Shown: positions 1 to 8,577 of the stretch, one piece after another
Layout of the letters: every line of letters starts with the position of its first letter
Position numbering within the stretch: position 1 is the first letter of the stretch
Source of the DNA: Bacteroidota bacterium
GTDB taxonomy: Bacteria > Bacteroidota > Bacteroidia > Flavobacteriales > Flavobacteriaceae
NCBI GenBank assembly: GCA_024279425.1
Contig: JAJRRO010000016.1
Coordinates: 62,001 to 126,000, forward strand
Length of the DNA stretch: 64,000 nucleotides
Direction of reading: 5' to 3'
The notes under the pieces: generated by a model
Seen by the model: only the letters and a program-made list of their open reading frames with translations
Databases searched by the model: none
Told to the model about the DNA's origin: nothing
Translations under genes and position numbers: made by a program

Positions 1-41
1 GAAACCTGTGGTGAGTTATTTGCACTATATTTTTCATTCAT

Positions 42-65
42 AAAAAAAGGTGCATAAATGCACCT
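42..65 (-). terminator. Rho-independent terminator of the LytTR regulator
   Basis: A perfect 8-bp stem (AGGTGCAT/ATGCACCT, loop AA) is followed, in the minus-strand sense, by a run of about seven T. It lies 30 bases past the stop of the response-regulator gene, so it most likely ends that transcript. Confidence 0.75.
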
Positions 66-94
66 CTAATATCGCCTTCCCCAAATCGGGTTTC

Positions 95-844
95 CTATGA
101 ATTCATTGCGGATATAATAAACTCCTTGAAATCTTTTGAAATGGGAATTAAATTTTTGTTTATCATAACATCCTTTGAATTAATGGCATCAATATGATCC
201 ACATTCACAATATATGACTTATGTGCCCTATAGAATTTATTTTGGGGCAATTTCTTTAAATAATCCTTTAAAGGTGAACGGACCAAAAACTTCTTGTCAA
301 CCGTGTTAACCTCCAAATAGACATTATCCGCCTTTATAAATTGAATATCACCAAATTGGATTCTATAGTACAAATGCTGTTTTTTAACAAAAATGGAATC
401 CTTTAGCACTGAATTGGACATCGGAATATCATCTTGCCTGTTAGACTCTCCTAATTTTGAGACACCATACGTAAAGTTGGAAAGTGCAATTTCGATAGAG
501 GTATATAAATCTTGTTGTTCAAATGGCTTAACCAGATATCCATTGGGTTTTACCGTTTTGGCATTTTCTACGGTAGCCCTGTCAGAGTTTGAGGTTACAA
601 AAATAAAGGGGATGTCATAATTCTCCCTGATATGCTTTCCTAGGTCAATGCCTGTTTTGTCCGAGGCTAAAATAATGTCAATCAAAACAAGATCGACCTG
701 TTCTGATTCCAGAACCTTTACGGCTTGCTCATAAACGATTACATTATCGACAATCTCATAACCAATCTCTTCTAGCATGGATTGCATATCGTCGGCGATA
801 ATTACATTATCCTCAACAATCAGTATTCTAATAGGTTGTTCCAA
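95..844 (-). CDS. LytTR-family response regulator
   Basis: Two-component response regulator of 249 residues. An N-terminal receiver domain (about 5-125) carries the acidic pair E11/D12, the phospho-acceptor D56 in LIDI and K106 in LVKPFE. A C-terminal LytTR DNA-binding domain (about 150-245) contains the typical KSYIVNV stretch. The reading frame opens with TTG, since no ATG precedes the receiver domain. Family members act in the cytoplasm and bind direct repeats upstream of targets, usually under a sensor kinase. No kinase is visible in the window, and the downstream side ends in a terminator. Product class is certain; the regulon is unknown. Confidence 0.9.
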   Translation of the reverse strand: MEQPIRILIVEDNVIIADDMQSMLEEIGYEIVDNVIVYEQAVKVLESEQVDLVLIDIILASDKTGIDLGKHIRENYDIPFIFVTSNSDRATVENAKTVKPNGYLVKPFEQQDLYTSIEIALSNFTYGVSKLGESNRQDDIPMSNSVLKDSIFVKKQHLYYRIQFGDIQFIKADNVYLEVNTVDKKFLVRSPLKDYLKKLPQNKFYRAHKSYIVNVDHIDAINSKDVMINKNLIPISKDFKEFIISAMNS

Positions 845-877
845 GGCGGTCGTAGTTTAGAGAGTTATACATCAAAA

Positions 878-1786
878 TTACAAAAAAATATTATTACTGA
901 TATAAAAGAGCAGGGCCATCATAAAAATACTGATTGCCAATTTTTTAAGTTCTGGATCCAATTCTATCGGATTTTGCACCCTATATACTCTATTTGCATG
1001 AAACAAAATTGGAATAAAGGCCAGTAGTGGTATAAATTGCATCAATGATTTAAAATTCAAAATCATGAATAACAGCATACTGGAAAAACCAATAAAGAGG
1101 AGTCCCATGTGGTATCTTATTCCGCTTGAATATCCAATTTTAACAACCAACGTGTTTTTACCAACATTCTTATCCGATCGGTAATCTCGTAAATTGTTCA
1201 AATTAAGAACTCCTGTACTTAATACGCCTAAAGATATAGCCGGTAAAAGTGCCATTGGGTCTATGCTTTTAGTATAAAGAAACAAGGTGCCTAGAACAGC
1301 CAACAATCCGAAAAAAACAAAAACAAAAGCATCACCCAAACCTCTATAACCATAGGCTGATTCTCCTACGGTATACTTAATGGCCGCCCATATACTTAAA
1401 CCACCCAAAATCATAAAAAGAAATATGTATTCTATACTTTCCATACCAAAAGACAAGCATACCAGGGAGATAACCAAAAGGATATTAATGATTATTGAAA
1501 TGACAATACCCCTTTTTAGTTCCTTCCGGGTGAGCAGACCACTCTGTAAGGCTCTTTGGGGCCCTATTCTCCCATCATTATCCGTACCCTTTACCCCATC
1601 TCCGTAATCGTTGGCAAAATTCGATGTGATCTGAAAACCAATGGCGGTTAATAAGGCCAGTACCAAAATGAGAATATGACTCCTACCATAAAAGTTGGCA
1701 AGTGCAGTACCTACCAAAACACCGGACACCGAAAGTGGAAGTGTCCTTAATCTTGCAGCGTTGATCCAAGCAGATGATTTCGGCAA
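878..1786 (-). CDS. menA: 1,4-dihydroxy-2-naphthoate polyprenyltransferase MenA
   Basis: Integral-membrane UbiA-superfamily prenyltransferase (302 residues) that attaches the isoprenoid tail to 1,4-dihydroxy-2-naphthoate in menaquinone synthesis. The start region WINAARLRTLPLSVSG is typical of MenA. The first Asp-rich motif appears as NDYGDGVKGTDND near residues 59-71 and a second polar segment as NLRDYRSDKNVGK near 197-209; about eight to nine hydrophobic helices alternate with these. It begins with TTG one base after the stop of the upstream SPOR-like gene, which implies translational coupling. menD and menF lie on the same strand further upstream. Confidence 0.93.
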   Translation of the reverse strand: MPKSSAWINAARLRTLPLSVSGVLVGTALANFYGRSHILILVLALLTAIGFQITSNFANDYGDGVKGTDNDGRIGPQRALQSGLLTRKELKRGIVISIIINILLVISLVCLSFGMESIEYIFLFMILGGLSIWAAIKYTVGESAYGYRGLGDAFVFVFFGLLAVLGTLFLYTKSIDPMALLPAISLGVLSTGVLNLNNLRDYRSDKNVGKNTLVVKIGYSSGIRYHMGLLFIGFSSMLLFMILNFKSLMQFIPLLAFIPILFHANRVYRVQNPIELDPELKKLAISIFMMALLFYISNNIFL

Positions 1787-1787
1787 T

Positions 1788-2384
1788 CTAGTTAGGGTCT
1801 TCTATTTGTAACCGCTTACCTTCCCTATAGGAAGCAACAAAGGCATCGTCGAATCCTAAATCGACCAATTGTTTCCGGAATAATTGGGCCTCTTGTAGAG
1901 TTTCAAAATTTCCTAGGGAATAGGAATAAAAAGGATTTGTCTTTACAAAAAGTGTGTTGGTCAAGGCTTCGGAAGCCAAAGTGACATTGTTATCAACAAA
2001 CGACTTTATTTGAACCGAATAGATTTTCTCTTTTTCTAAAAAATTTTTCGCCAGGTAAAATTCCTTTACCAAGCTCAGTTCTTCATTTTGCTGCCTCAGG
2101 TTATCTATCCTGGCTTTGTGCGCCTCAAGGCTATCAATTGAGACCAAAAGATTTCTGTTATCAAAATCATTAGAACTGCTGAGACCTGCTGTAAAAGAAG
2201 TTATGGCCAAAGAGCCAATTAAAAAAAGTCCGGTTATACCGGCCAAAAGATTCCGCTGTATCTTGCTTTTTTTAAGTTCCTTGTTCTTGATTTTTATTTG
2301 ATCCAAAAGACGCTCATTTATGATTTGCGCCTTATCGATATCTTTGTGCAATTCCAGTAAATCGCTTTCTTCAATAAACGGCAT
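1788..2384 (-). CDS. SPOR-like single-pass membrane protein
   Basis: Protein of 198 residues: a charged N-terminal coiled coil (about 1-45), one transmembrane helix (about 47-66), a second coiled-coil stretch, and a C-terminal region (about 120-190) of SPOR-like character (VQIKSFVDN, then YSYSLGNFETLQEAQLFRKQL). SPOR domains bind denuded glycan strands of septal peptidoglycan, so an envelope role is likely but not shown. It directly precedes menA with a one-base gap, an arrangement that probably reflects co-transcription more than shared function. A divergent solitary SPOR variant or a tetratrico-like domain cannot be excluded. Confidence 0.65.
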   Translation of the reverse strand: MPFIEESDLLELHKDIDKAQIINERLLDQIKIKNKELKKSKIQRNLLAGITGLFLIGSLAITSFTAGLSSSNDFDNRNLLVSIDSLEAHKARIDNLRQQNEELSLVKEFYLAKNFLEKEKIYSVQIKSFVDNNVTLASEALTNTLFVKTNPFYSYSLGNFETLQEAQLFRKQLVDLGFDDAFVASYREGKRLQIEDPN

Positions 2385-2563
2385 GTGTATTAGGTTTTAA
2401 GGGGCCAATGCGCTAAAGTTAACCAAAAATGATTAATGTTACCCAATATATTCGATTAAAGTGGTAAATATAAAAAATTTCTGGATGTTGTGACTGCATC
2501 CCATCTTATTTCCTAGGTATAAGTCTGATTTACATTGATTTAAGAAACTCGCATTGAATACAT

Positions 2564-3400
2564 TCAATGCTCGACCAAATGAATTCCGTCGTTTTTTATT
2601 TCAATTTTGCGAGCTTTGTACAAGGTTCCAATTCCTTTTTTAAAGGTCTTCTTGCTCATATGAAGTTCTTCCTTGATAAGCTCTGGATCTGATTTATCGT
2701 GTAGACCCAGAAATCCACCATGGGCTATAAGCTGGTCTAAGATTTTATTGGCCGCTGGTTCCAATATCTTTTCACCAATGGGTTGTAGCGAAACATCTAT
2801 TTTATGATCATGTCTAATCTTTTTAACAACCCCCTTGGTATTGTCGCCAACAGATATATCCTTAAAAATCTCATTCAAATAAACCAATCCTTTGTGCTTG
2901 TGGTTAATAATAACCTCATATCCTAAATCGGTCATTCGGGTCACTACCAATTCAACCACATCCCCTTCTTGTACCGATAGTGAGTCGTTGCTTAGAAACT
3001 TATCTATTTTATTCGATGCAACCAATCGATTGGTTTGTTGGTCCAAATAACAAAATACGACATACCAATTGCCCTCCTGCATTTTGATCCTTTGTTCCCG
3101 AAATGGAACCAAAAGATGTTTCTCAAGGCCCCAATCCAAAAAAGCGCCAAACTCATTGACCTCAACTACCTTCAATAATTGAAATTCATTGACCATGGTT
3201 TCCGGATGCAATGTTGTTGCAACAGGTCTCTCAGAATGATCTAGATAACAGAAAACGGAAAGTTCATCTCCAATCTCATAGGTTTCAGGCACATATTTAT
3301 TAGGCAATAAAATATCATTGCCATCACCATCTCCCAAAAAAAGTCCAACACTCGTATCGCGTAGTATTTCAAGCGTATTATATTTCCCCAATGCTATCAT
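2564..3400 (-). CDS. CvfB-like S1 RNA-binding protein
   Basis: Predicted cytoplasmic RNA-binding protein of 278 residues, in the CvfB/YitL family: tandem S1-like OB folds followed by a winged-helix C-terminus. Visible landmarks are GLFLGDGDGNDILLPNKY (first S1-like domain), a second OB-fold repeat beginning EFGAFLDWGLEKHLLVPF, a third with GLVYLNEIF, and a C-terminal helix-turn-helix segment ending GIGTLYKARKIEI. I chose the ATG at 3400 (MIALGKY), because the extension upstream is not family-like and runs toward a terminator hairpin. The family is linked to translation and virulence-factor expression in firmicutes; the role in Bacteroidota is not established. Confidence 0.85.
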   Translation of the reverse strand: MIALGKYNTLEILRDTSVGLFLGDGDGNDILLPNKYVPETYEIGDELSVFCYLDHSERPVATTLHPETMVNEFQLLKVVEVNEFGAFLDWGLEKHLLVPFREQRIKMQEGNWYVVFCYLDQQTNRLVASNKIDKFLSNDSLSVQEGDVVELVVTRMTDLGYEVIINHKHKGLVYLNEIFKDISVGDNTKGVVKKIRHDHKIDVSLQPIGEKILEPAANKILDQLIAHGGFLGLHDKSDPELIKEELHMSKKTFKKGIGTLYKARKIEIKNDGIHLVEH

Positions 3401-3436
3401 GCTGCAAAAGTAAGGCATAAAAGTATTGGGCATAAA

Positions 3437-3467
3437 AAAAGCCGCTCTTTTTAAGAGCAGCTTTTAA
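3437..3467 (-). terminator. Terminator of the menD-DUF2853 transcript
   Basis: Imperfect inverted repeat (AAAGC-x-GCTCTT, loop, AAGAGC-x-GCTTT) followed on the minus strand by a T run. It sits between the DUF2853 gene and the start of the CvfB-like gene, so it should separate those two transcripts. Confidence 0.7.
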
Positions 3468-3487
3468 TTTAATTCAAATGCCTTGCT

Positions 3488-3826
3488 TTAGTAGGCAGAT
3501 TCTTTGCTGAAATGCTGACAAAGCATATAGTATACTACAGCCCTATGTTTGTTTTTGTTCGAAGAACCATATTTATCCAAAACCGATTTAATCCCATCCA
3601 TTAGTTCAGGACTATCGTCCATTCCCAATTTCTTGATTAAATAATTGTTTTTTACAGTTTCCAATTCTTTTTCGTCGGCACCCGAAACTTTGGCAGCGTC
3701 TAAATTGTAAATAGATGGTCCTAACCCAATTGTAACCTTTGTCAAAAGATCCATGTTAGCTGATTCACCGAATTTATCTTTGATATCCTCGGCGTACTTC
3801 TCGATTAAATCGTCTCTTTTACTCAT
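3488..3826 (-). CDS. DUF2853 family protein
   Basis: Small soluble helical protein (112 residues) of the DUF2853 family, starting MSKRDDLIEKYAEDIKDKF and containing the conserved LTKVTIGLGPSIYN segment and a C-terminal YYMLCQHF. No signal peptide or membrane segment. It follows menD with a 14-base gap and is bounded downstream by a terminator, so it is probably the last gene of the menD transcript. The family has structures but no assigned biochemical function that I know of. Confidence 0.85.
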   Translation of the reverse strand: MSKRDDLIEKYAEDIKDKFGESANMDLLTKVTIGLGPSIYNLDAAKVSGADEKELETVKNNYLIKKLGMDDSPELMDGIKSVLDKYGSSNKNKHRAVVYYMLCQHFSKESAY

Positions 3827-3840
3827 AATAGTTAGTGTTC

Positions 3841-5619
3841 TTAATGAAAATGGTTAATAATATTCGAAGATATAAAATCAAAATAACCGAGCAAAATTTT
3901 ATCGTTCAATAATCTAGGAGTCTTAATCTCTAGAAGCTTGGATATACCGGGGTCTATGAAGAATTCTTCCAATTCATTTTTGAGAGAATCTTCCTCGTTT
4001 ACACATGCATATTCCAGCCCATACATTTTACAAAGATGCTCTGCATTCAAATGATGTGTAGTCTCAAAATAAGTTTTGAAATTAGAAGTCTCTTCCTGCC
4101 CTGGAAGGATTCTAAAAATGCCTCCACCGTCATTATTAATAACTATTATCCTAAAATTAGGCCGTAAATAATTATTCCATAGCGCATTACTATCATAAAA
4201 AAAGCTCAAATCTCCCGTAATCAATACTATCTGCTTCCTTGTGGCTACAGAAGCACCAATTGCTGTTGAGACACTGCCGTCAATACCACTTGCACCCCTA
4301 TTACAGAACATTTCAATATTCGGATTTACATCGAATAACTGTGCATATCTGATCGCCGAGCTATTGGCCATTTGCAATTGGATATTATCTGGTACACTCT
4401 CAAATATCCTTTGAAAAACCAACAAATCTGAATATGGGGCGGTTTTTAAATAGGTTTCACGTCTTTGTATATAATATGTTTTAATGGAACTCCAATGCAC
4501 AAAATAATCACTTTCAACATGGACAGAGGATTTCAAGAATCGGTCAAAAAACTGATTAATGTTATTTTTAAAATGATGTGAAAGTGCATAGAACGTATTG
4601 TTGGCTCTATGTTCACTAACATGCCAATGCATTTTGGGCTTATACTTTCTAAGAAATGCCTTTATTTTTTTTGATACTATCAGACCTCCAAAAGTGAGAA
4701 GTGTTTCTGGCCGTAAGGCCTCATACAACTCCTCTTTTTTATCCAATTTTTCGATAGGAGCCACAATGCTGTCTATGCTTGGAAAAAAGTTGGGATGGTG
4801 AATATTTGAAGTTGTCTCGGTTAAAACAACGACCGAAGGATCATTGCCCAGTTGATTCAAATATTCCTGTTCAACACTATTGGGGTAGTTGACCCCTACC
4901 AAAATCATTTTTCGTTTTGACGAATTCCAACAATCCAAAAATTCATTCCAATGATCAGGTTCCGTTACTTCGGCTTGGTTGTCAAAAATAAATTCCGGAG
5001 CAACCGTGGGCTTATCCATTGTATTGTATAAAGGCTCCTCAAAAGGCACATTGATATGAACGGGCAGTTTTTTGTTTAAAACCGTATTCAGGGCCTTGTT
5101 CAATTCACTATCGTTAAAGGCTTGAATGTTTTCCTGAGTCCTTACCCAATTGTCATTCTCAATATAATCAGGGGCATATTTTAGAACCTTTTCAGGGGCA
5201 TGTCCCACATCCTGTTTCAAATTGGCCGAATAGCCAATATGTCTTTCAAATACATAATCTTGGCGTATGGTTTGGCCGTCACCTATATCAATTTTGTACA
5301 AGGGTCTATCTGCTGATATGACCACTAACGGAATATTACTATAAAAAGCTTCGGCAATACCAGGATAGTAGTTCAGTAATGCACTGCCCGAAGTGCACAA
5401 AACAGCCACAGGTTTTTGCGATTGCTGCGCCATGCCCAACGCAAAGAATGCCGCACAACGCTCATCTACAATACTATAACAATTAAAATACGAATCCTCA
5501 GTAAAACTTATAGTTAGGGGTGCATTTCGGGAGCCTGGCGATATTACGATATCTTGTATGCCTTTTGCCTTGCAATGTAAGACCACTGATTGGGCCGATG
5601 GTATGCTGGAATATTTCAC
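3841..5619 (-). CDS. menD: SEPHCHC synthase MenD
   Basis: Thiamine-diphosphate-dependent 2-succinyl-5-enolpyruvyl-6-hydroxy-3-cyclohexene-1-carboxylate synthase, the first committed carbon-carbon step from isochorismate in menaquinone synthesis. At 592 residues it is family-length. The N-terminal pyrimidine-binding domain shows ISPGSRNAPLTISF, and the C-terminal domain the Mg/ThDP segment ITGDLSFFYDSNALWNN with the following IIVINNDGGGIF. Translation appears to start at GTG (KYSSIPSAQ). It lies 97 bases downstream of menF on the same strand. Neither menB nor menH is adjacent. Confidence 0.95.
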   Translation of the reverse strand: MKYSSIPSAQSVVLHCKAKGIQDIVISPGSRNAPLTISFTEDSYFNCYSIVDERCAAFFALGMAQQSQKPVAVLCTSGSALLNYYPGIAEAFYSNIPLVVISADRPLYKIDIGDGQTIRQDYVFERHIGYSANLKQDVGHAPEKVLKYAPDYIENDNWVRTQENIQAFNDSELNKALNTVLNKKLPVHINVPFEEPLYNTMDKPTVAPEFIFDNQAEVTEPDHWNEFLDCWNSSKRKMILVGVNYPNSVEQEYLNQLGNDPSVVVLTETTSNIHHPNFFPSIDSIVAPIEKLDKKEELYEALRPETLLTFGGLIVSKKIKAFLRKYKPKMHWHVSEHRANNTFYALSHHFKNNINQFFDRFLKSSVHVESDYFVHWSSIKTYYIQRRETYLKTAPYSDLLVFQRIFESVPDNIQLQMANSSAIRYAQLFDVNPNIEMFCNRGASGIDGSVSTAIGASVATRKQIVLITGDLSFFYDSNALWNNYLRPNFRIIVINNDGGGIFRILPGQEETSNFKTYFETTHHLNAEHLCKMYGLEYACVNEEDSLKNELEEFFIDPGISKLLEIKTPRLLNDKILLGYFDFISSNIINHFH

Positions 5620-5716
5620 ACGTTTAAAATTTTATAATGTGACCTAAGAACAATTACAAAATTTTGTTCGTTTCACCAAGGCAAAAATACAATCCCTAGA
5701 CTTCTTAAACCAATGA

Positions 5717-6838
5717 TCATTGTAAATACTCATTATTGGTCAATACACCCATCATTGTGCTGCTTTTGGCTCTGGTTTCTTCCCATTCTTCTTCAGGATT
5801 GGACCCTGAGGTAACCCCTCCACCAACATAAATAATAGCCTTGTTATCTTTGAGTTGCATGCAGCGAAGATTAACAAAGAGTTCTGTTGTTGATTTTATA
5901 AAACGATATGACATATGTTCCCAATTTTGATTATGAGTTGAGCGGCCAATATCTTTTTTGAGATTCAGTTCTCCCAGAAAACCGGTATAATATTCCCGAT
6001 TGTAATTTTCGTGCTTAAGGACAAAATTCTTGGCAGCCTGCATGGGCATACCACAAACAGCGGGCGTTGGGTGTAATGCTCTCACAATCTCAGTAAGATT
6101 GTCATTGAGCAATGCGGTAATCTCGGTTCTTAGATGCCACAAATTACCGGCTTTTACCGACTGCACCTTAGACTTCTTTATTTGAGATACTTGATCCTTG
6201 AGGGCCTGGGTAATATAGTCAGTGACCATTTCTTGTTCTATATGCTCCTTTTGACTCCAATTGGGGTCGCCATTGTCAGTAATGGCCTGAGTGCCTGCTA
6301 ATGATATTGTTGTTAAGCGATTATTCTCTACTCTGAGTAAAATCTCTGGAGTCGCTCCCAACCACATGCCTACTTTTGGATGATACCATAAGTAACAAAA
6401 TGCTGAAGTATATACTGCCAACAATTTCTCGAGTAAACCCAACGGAGGCTGGGAACAACCTACTTCAAATATTCGGGATAAAACCACTTTTCCGAACGTT
6501 CCTTTTTCAATTTCACCAATACCTTTTTTTACCAAATTCAAATGGAATTGCCTTTGCCCAGGGTCAGCATCAACAGAACAACCCTGAATTGACTTTGCAT
6601 CTGGACTAGGTTTAAAATCGACCACCAATTGCTCGTCCAAATGAAGAAGCACCGCTGGCGTATCAGAATTAAAAGGGGCAAATACAAAGCCCTTTTCTAT
6701 ATAGTCTTTGGTATGGTATAATTGGTCATTTTTTTGAAAAATGGCATGAACTTCATTCGAATTGGGTTTGCTATAAACCACAAATGGTAATTTGTTTGAA
6801 AGCTGGGCCTCTGCCCTTTTCATTACATCAGAAAACAT
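5717..6838 (-). CDS. menF: Isochorismate synthase MenF
   Basis: Chorismate-utilising enzyme that isomerises chorismate to isochorismate for menaquinone synthesis. Family landmarks: GATPEILLRV, LHPTPAVCGMP, YYTGFLGEL, and the C-terminal Mg-binding VGGGVTSGSNPEEEWEET. I chose the ATG at 6838 (MFSDVMKRAEAQ); an in-frame TTG at 6859 would overlap the upstream thioesterase gene by about 20 bases. The chosen start begins two bases after that gene's stop, suggesting coupling. A siderophore-type EntC is less likely, because menD follows directly. Confidence 0.92.
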   Translation of the reverse strand: MFSDVMKRAEAQLSNKLPFVVYSKPNSNEVHAIFQKNDQLYHTKDYIEKGFVFAPFNSDTPAVLLHLDEQLVVDFKPSPDAKSIQGCSVDADPGQRQFHLNLVKKGIGEIEKGTFGKVVLSRIFEVGCSQPPLGLLEKLLAVYTSAFCYLWYHPKVGMWLGATPEILLRVENNRLTTISLAGTQAITDNGDPNWSQKEHIEQEMVTDYITQALKDQVSQIKKSKVQSVKAGNLWHLRTEITALLNDNLTEIVRALHPTPAVCGMPMQAAKNFVLKHENYNREYYTGFLGELNLKKDIGRSTHNQNWEHMSYRFIKSTTELFVNLRCMQLKDNKAIIYVGGGVTSGSNPEEEWEETRAKSSTMMGVLTNNEYLQ

Positions 6839-6839
6839 A

Positions 6840-7262
6840 TCACTTTTTAGGTAATGCAATGGTGGAAAGCTTACAAATTGATATTAAATTATCCTCATCA
6901 TCGGTAATTCTAATATCCCAAAGTTGCGTGGTTCTTCCTTTATGTATAAAAGTCGCCTTGGCAAAAACATAGCCTGTTTTCACCCCTTTTATGTGATTTG
7001 CCGAAATTTCAATTCCCCGTACTAAAAAATTCTGTGCGTCCAAAAAAACATAGGAAGCCATACTGCCTACACTTTCGGCCAATGCCACAGTTGCACCACC
7101 ATGCAATACCCCGTCCGGTTGATGTACTTTAGGACTTACAGGCATTTTTCCTATCAAGAAATTCTCACCTATATCTACATACTCGATATCCAAAGTTTCC
7201 ATCAAAGTGTTCTTTGATGATTCATTGCAAACTTTTAGGATTCTATCTTTGTGTTCGTCCAT
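6840..7262 (-). CDS. Hotdog-fold PaaI-type thioesterase, possible DHNA-CoA thioesterase
   Basis: Hotdog-fold acyl-CoA thioesterase of about 140 residues from the ATG at 7262 (MDEHKDRILKVCNESSKN). The helix signature VLHGGATVALAESVGSMAS carries the catalytic-type Glu and the HGG turn of the PaaI/YbgC-like group. It abuts menF, and DHNA-CoA thioesterases (MenI) belong to this fold, so a function in menaquinone synthesis is reasonable, although a generic phenylacetate-type thioesterase is also possible. A longer in-frame reading up to 7361 would overlap the divergent hydrolase gene and was rejected. Confidence 0.82.
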   Translation of the reverse strand: MDEHKDRILKVCNESSKNTLMETLDIEYVDIGENFLIGKMPVSPKVHQPDGVLHGGATVALAESVGSMASYVFLDAQNFLVRGIEISANHIKGVKTGYVFAKATFIHKGRTTQLWDIRITDDEDNLISICKLSTIALPKK

Positions 7263-7334
7263 CAAAAAAATTTTCGTAAAATTAAGCATTACTTGGGCAA
7301 TATATGAGTCTATTTTAGAATTGAATTTAAGGCC

Positions 7335-7976
7335 ATGCAAGAAAAACAGATTACATACCAAACGACCAATACCTACGTCACACTAAATACACTGTCCCAT
7401 AAAACCAAGAATGCTTGGATTGTTTTTCATGGCATTGGATATCTAAGCAAGTATTTTTTGAAATATTTTGATGAACTACCCCAAGCGGAAAATTACATTA
7501 TAGCTCCCCAAGCGCCTTCAAAATACTATCTGAACAATCAATACCGTCATGTTGGCCCCAGCTGGTTGACCAAAGAAAACACAAAAGTTGAAACCCAAAA
7601 CGTCCTTTCTTATTTAGATGAGGTACAGGCTTCTGAAAATATTCCAGACCATTGTAACATCATTGTTTTTGGCTTTTCCCAAGGGGTCTCGATCGCCGCT
7701 AGGTGGGTGGCAAGAAAACAATTGCAATGTGCTCATTTGGTATTATATGCAGGGGGAATACCCAACGAACTAAAGGCAGCGGATTTTGACTTCTTACGTA
7801 AGAACAACACGAAAATAACCACTTTAGTCGGGGACAAGGACGAATATATAACTAAAGAATTGCTACAATCAGAATCAATAAAGATCAAAACAATATTTTG
7901 CGGTAGGGCCGAACAGATTATCTTCGACGGCAAGCATGAAGTAAAGAAACAATTAATCCTTGGTTTAATCCGATGA
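7335..7976 (+). CDS. Alpha/beta-hydrolase (esterase/phospholipase type)
   Basis: Cytosolic alpha/beta-hydrolase of 213 residues without signal peptide. The nucleophile elbow is GFSQG (residues about 116-120), with a likely acid in GDKDEY and a likely histidine in DGKHEV near the C-terminus, as in the carboxylesterase/phospholipase group. It is divergent from the thioesterase-menF transcript and its stop overlaps the next gene's start (ATGA), so the two are probably co-translated. The substrate cannot be told from sequence; proximity to men genes is not proof of a MenH-like role. Confidence 0.8.
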   Translation: MQEKQITYQTTNTYVTLNTLSHKTKNAWIVFHGIGYLSKYFLKYFDELPQAENYIIAPQAPSKYYLNNQYRHVGPSWLTKENTKVETQNVLSYLDEVQASENIPDHCNIIVFGFSQGVSIAARWVARKQLQCAHLVLYAGGIPNELKAADFDFLRKNNTKITTLVGDKDEYITKELLQSESIKIKTIFCGRAEQIIFDGKHEVKKQLILGLIR

Positions 7977-8527
7977 ACAACCCTATAATTCTTGAAAATG
8001 ATTTTGTGCAATTGTCCCCGTTGACTTTGGAGAATTACAAAAATCTGATTCAGATAGCTTCTCAAAAGAAGCTGGTCGAATATTCTCCTTCAGCTATTGA
8101 ATCTCCCGCAGCATTAAAAAACTACGTTCAAACCGCACTGGAACAACAACAGGAGGATAAGAGTATTCCCCTTATCATTTATGACAAAAAGAGTGGATCA
8201 TATGCTGGTTGCACCCGTTACATGAACATAAATTGGCCGCATAAAGTTCTTGAAATAGGCTCTACATGGATTGGCAGAGAGTTTCAAGGAAGTGGACTCA
8301 ATTCACAAATGAAATTTTTAATGCTGAACCATGCATTTGGTCCTATGGGATTTGAAAAAGTGGAGTTTCGTATTGATGAGCGCAATATGCGGTCCAGAAA
8401 GGCCGTGGAAAAATTGGGAGGAATTCTCGAAGGGGTCCTCCGTAAAAATGTTTTTTTGTTAGATGGATATAAAAGAAACACCTGTTGCTATGGTATTTTA
8501 AAGGAAGAATGGGGAAGTAGGCCCTAA
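7973..8527 (+). CDS. GNAT acetyltransferase (RimJ/RimL type)
   Basis: GCN5-related N-acetyltransferase (184 residues). The acetyl-CoA pyrophosphate loop appears as GREFQGSGLN, followed by FRIDERNMRSRKAVEKLGG, the signature of the RimJ/RimL-like subgroup that acetylates N-termini or amino groups of small molecules. It overlaps the preceding hydrolase by four bases and so belongs to the same transcript. No target can be assigned. Confidence 0.85.
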   Translation: MNNPIILENDFVQLSPLTLENYKNLIQIASQKKLVEYSPSAIESPAALKNYVQTALEQQQEDKSIPLIIYDKKSGSYAGCTRYMNINWPHKVLEIGSTWIGREFQGSGLNSQMKFLMLNHAFGPMGFEKVEFRIDERNMRSRKAVEKLGGILEGVLRKNVFLLDGYKRNTCCYGILKEEWGSRP

Positions 8528-8536
8528 CATCAATCA

Positions 8537-8560
8537 ATAAGGCTCACTTGTTAAGCCTAT
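8537..8560. terminator. Weak hairpin between convergent genes
   Basis: An imperfect inverted repeat (AATAAGGCT / AGCCTATT) sits between the convergent ends of the acetyltransferase gene and the secreted-protein gene. It could act in either direction; there is no long T run, so support is modest. Confidence 0.3.
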
Positions 8561-8577
8561 TCGAATCCGACTAGCAA

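Noticed and set aside
6840-7361. Longer thioesterase start at 7361
   Set aside because: It would overlap the divergent hydrolase start, and the added residues are not family-like.
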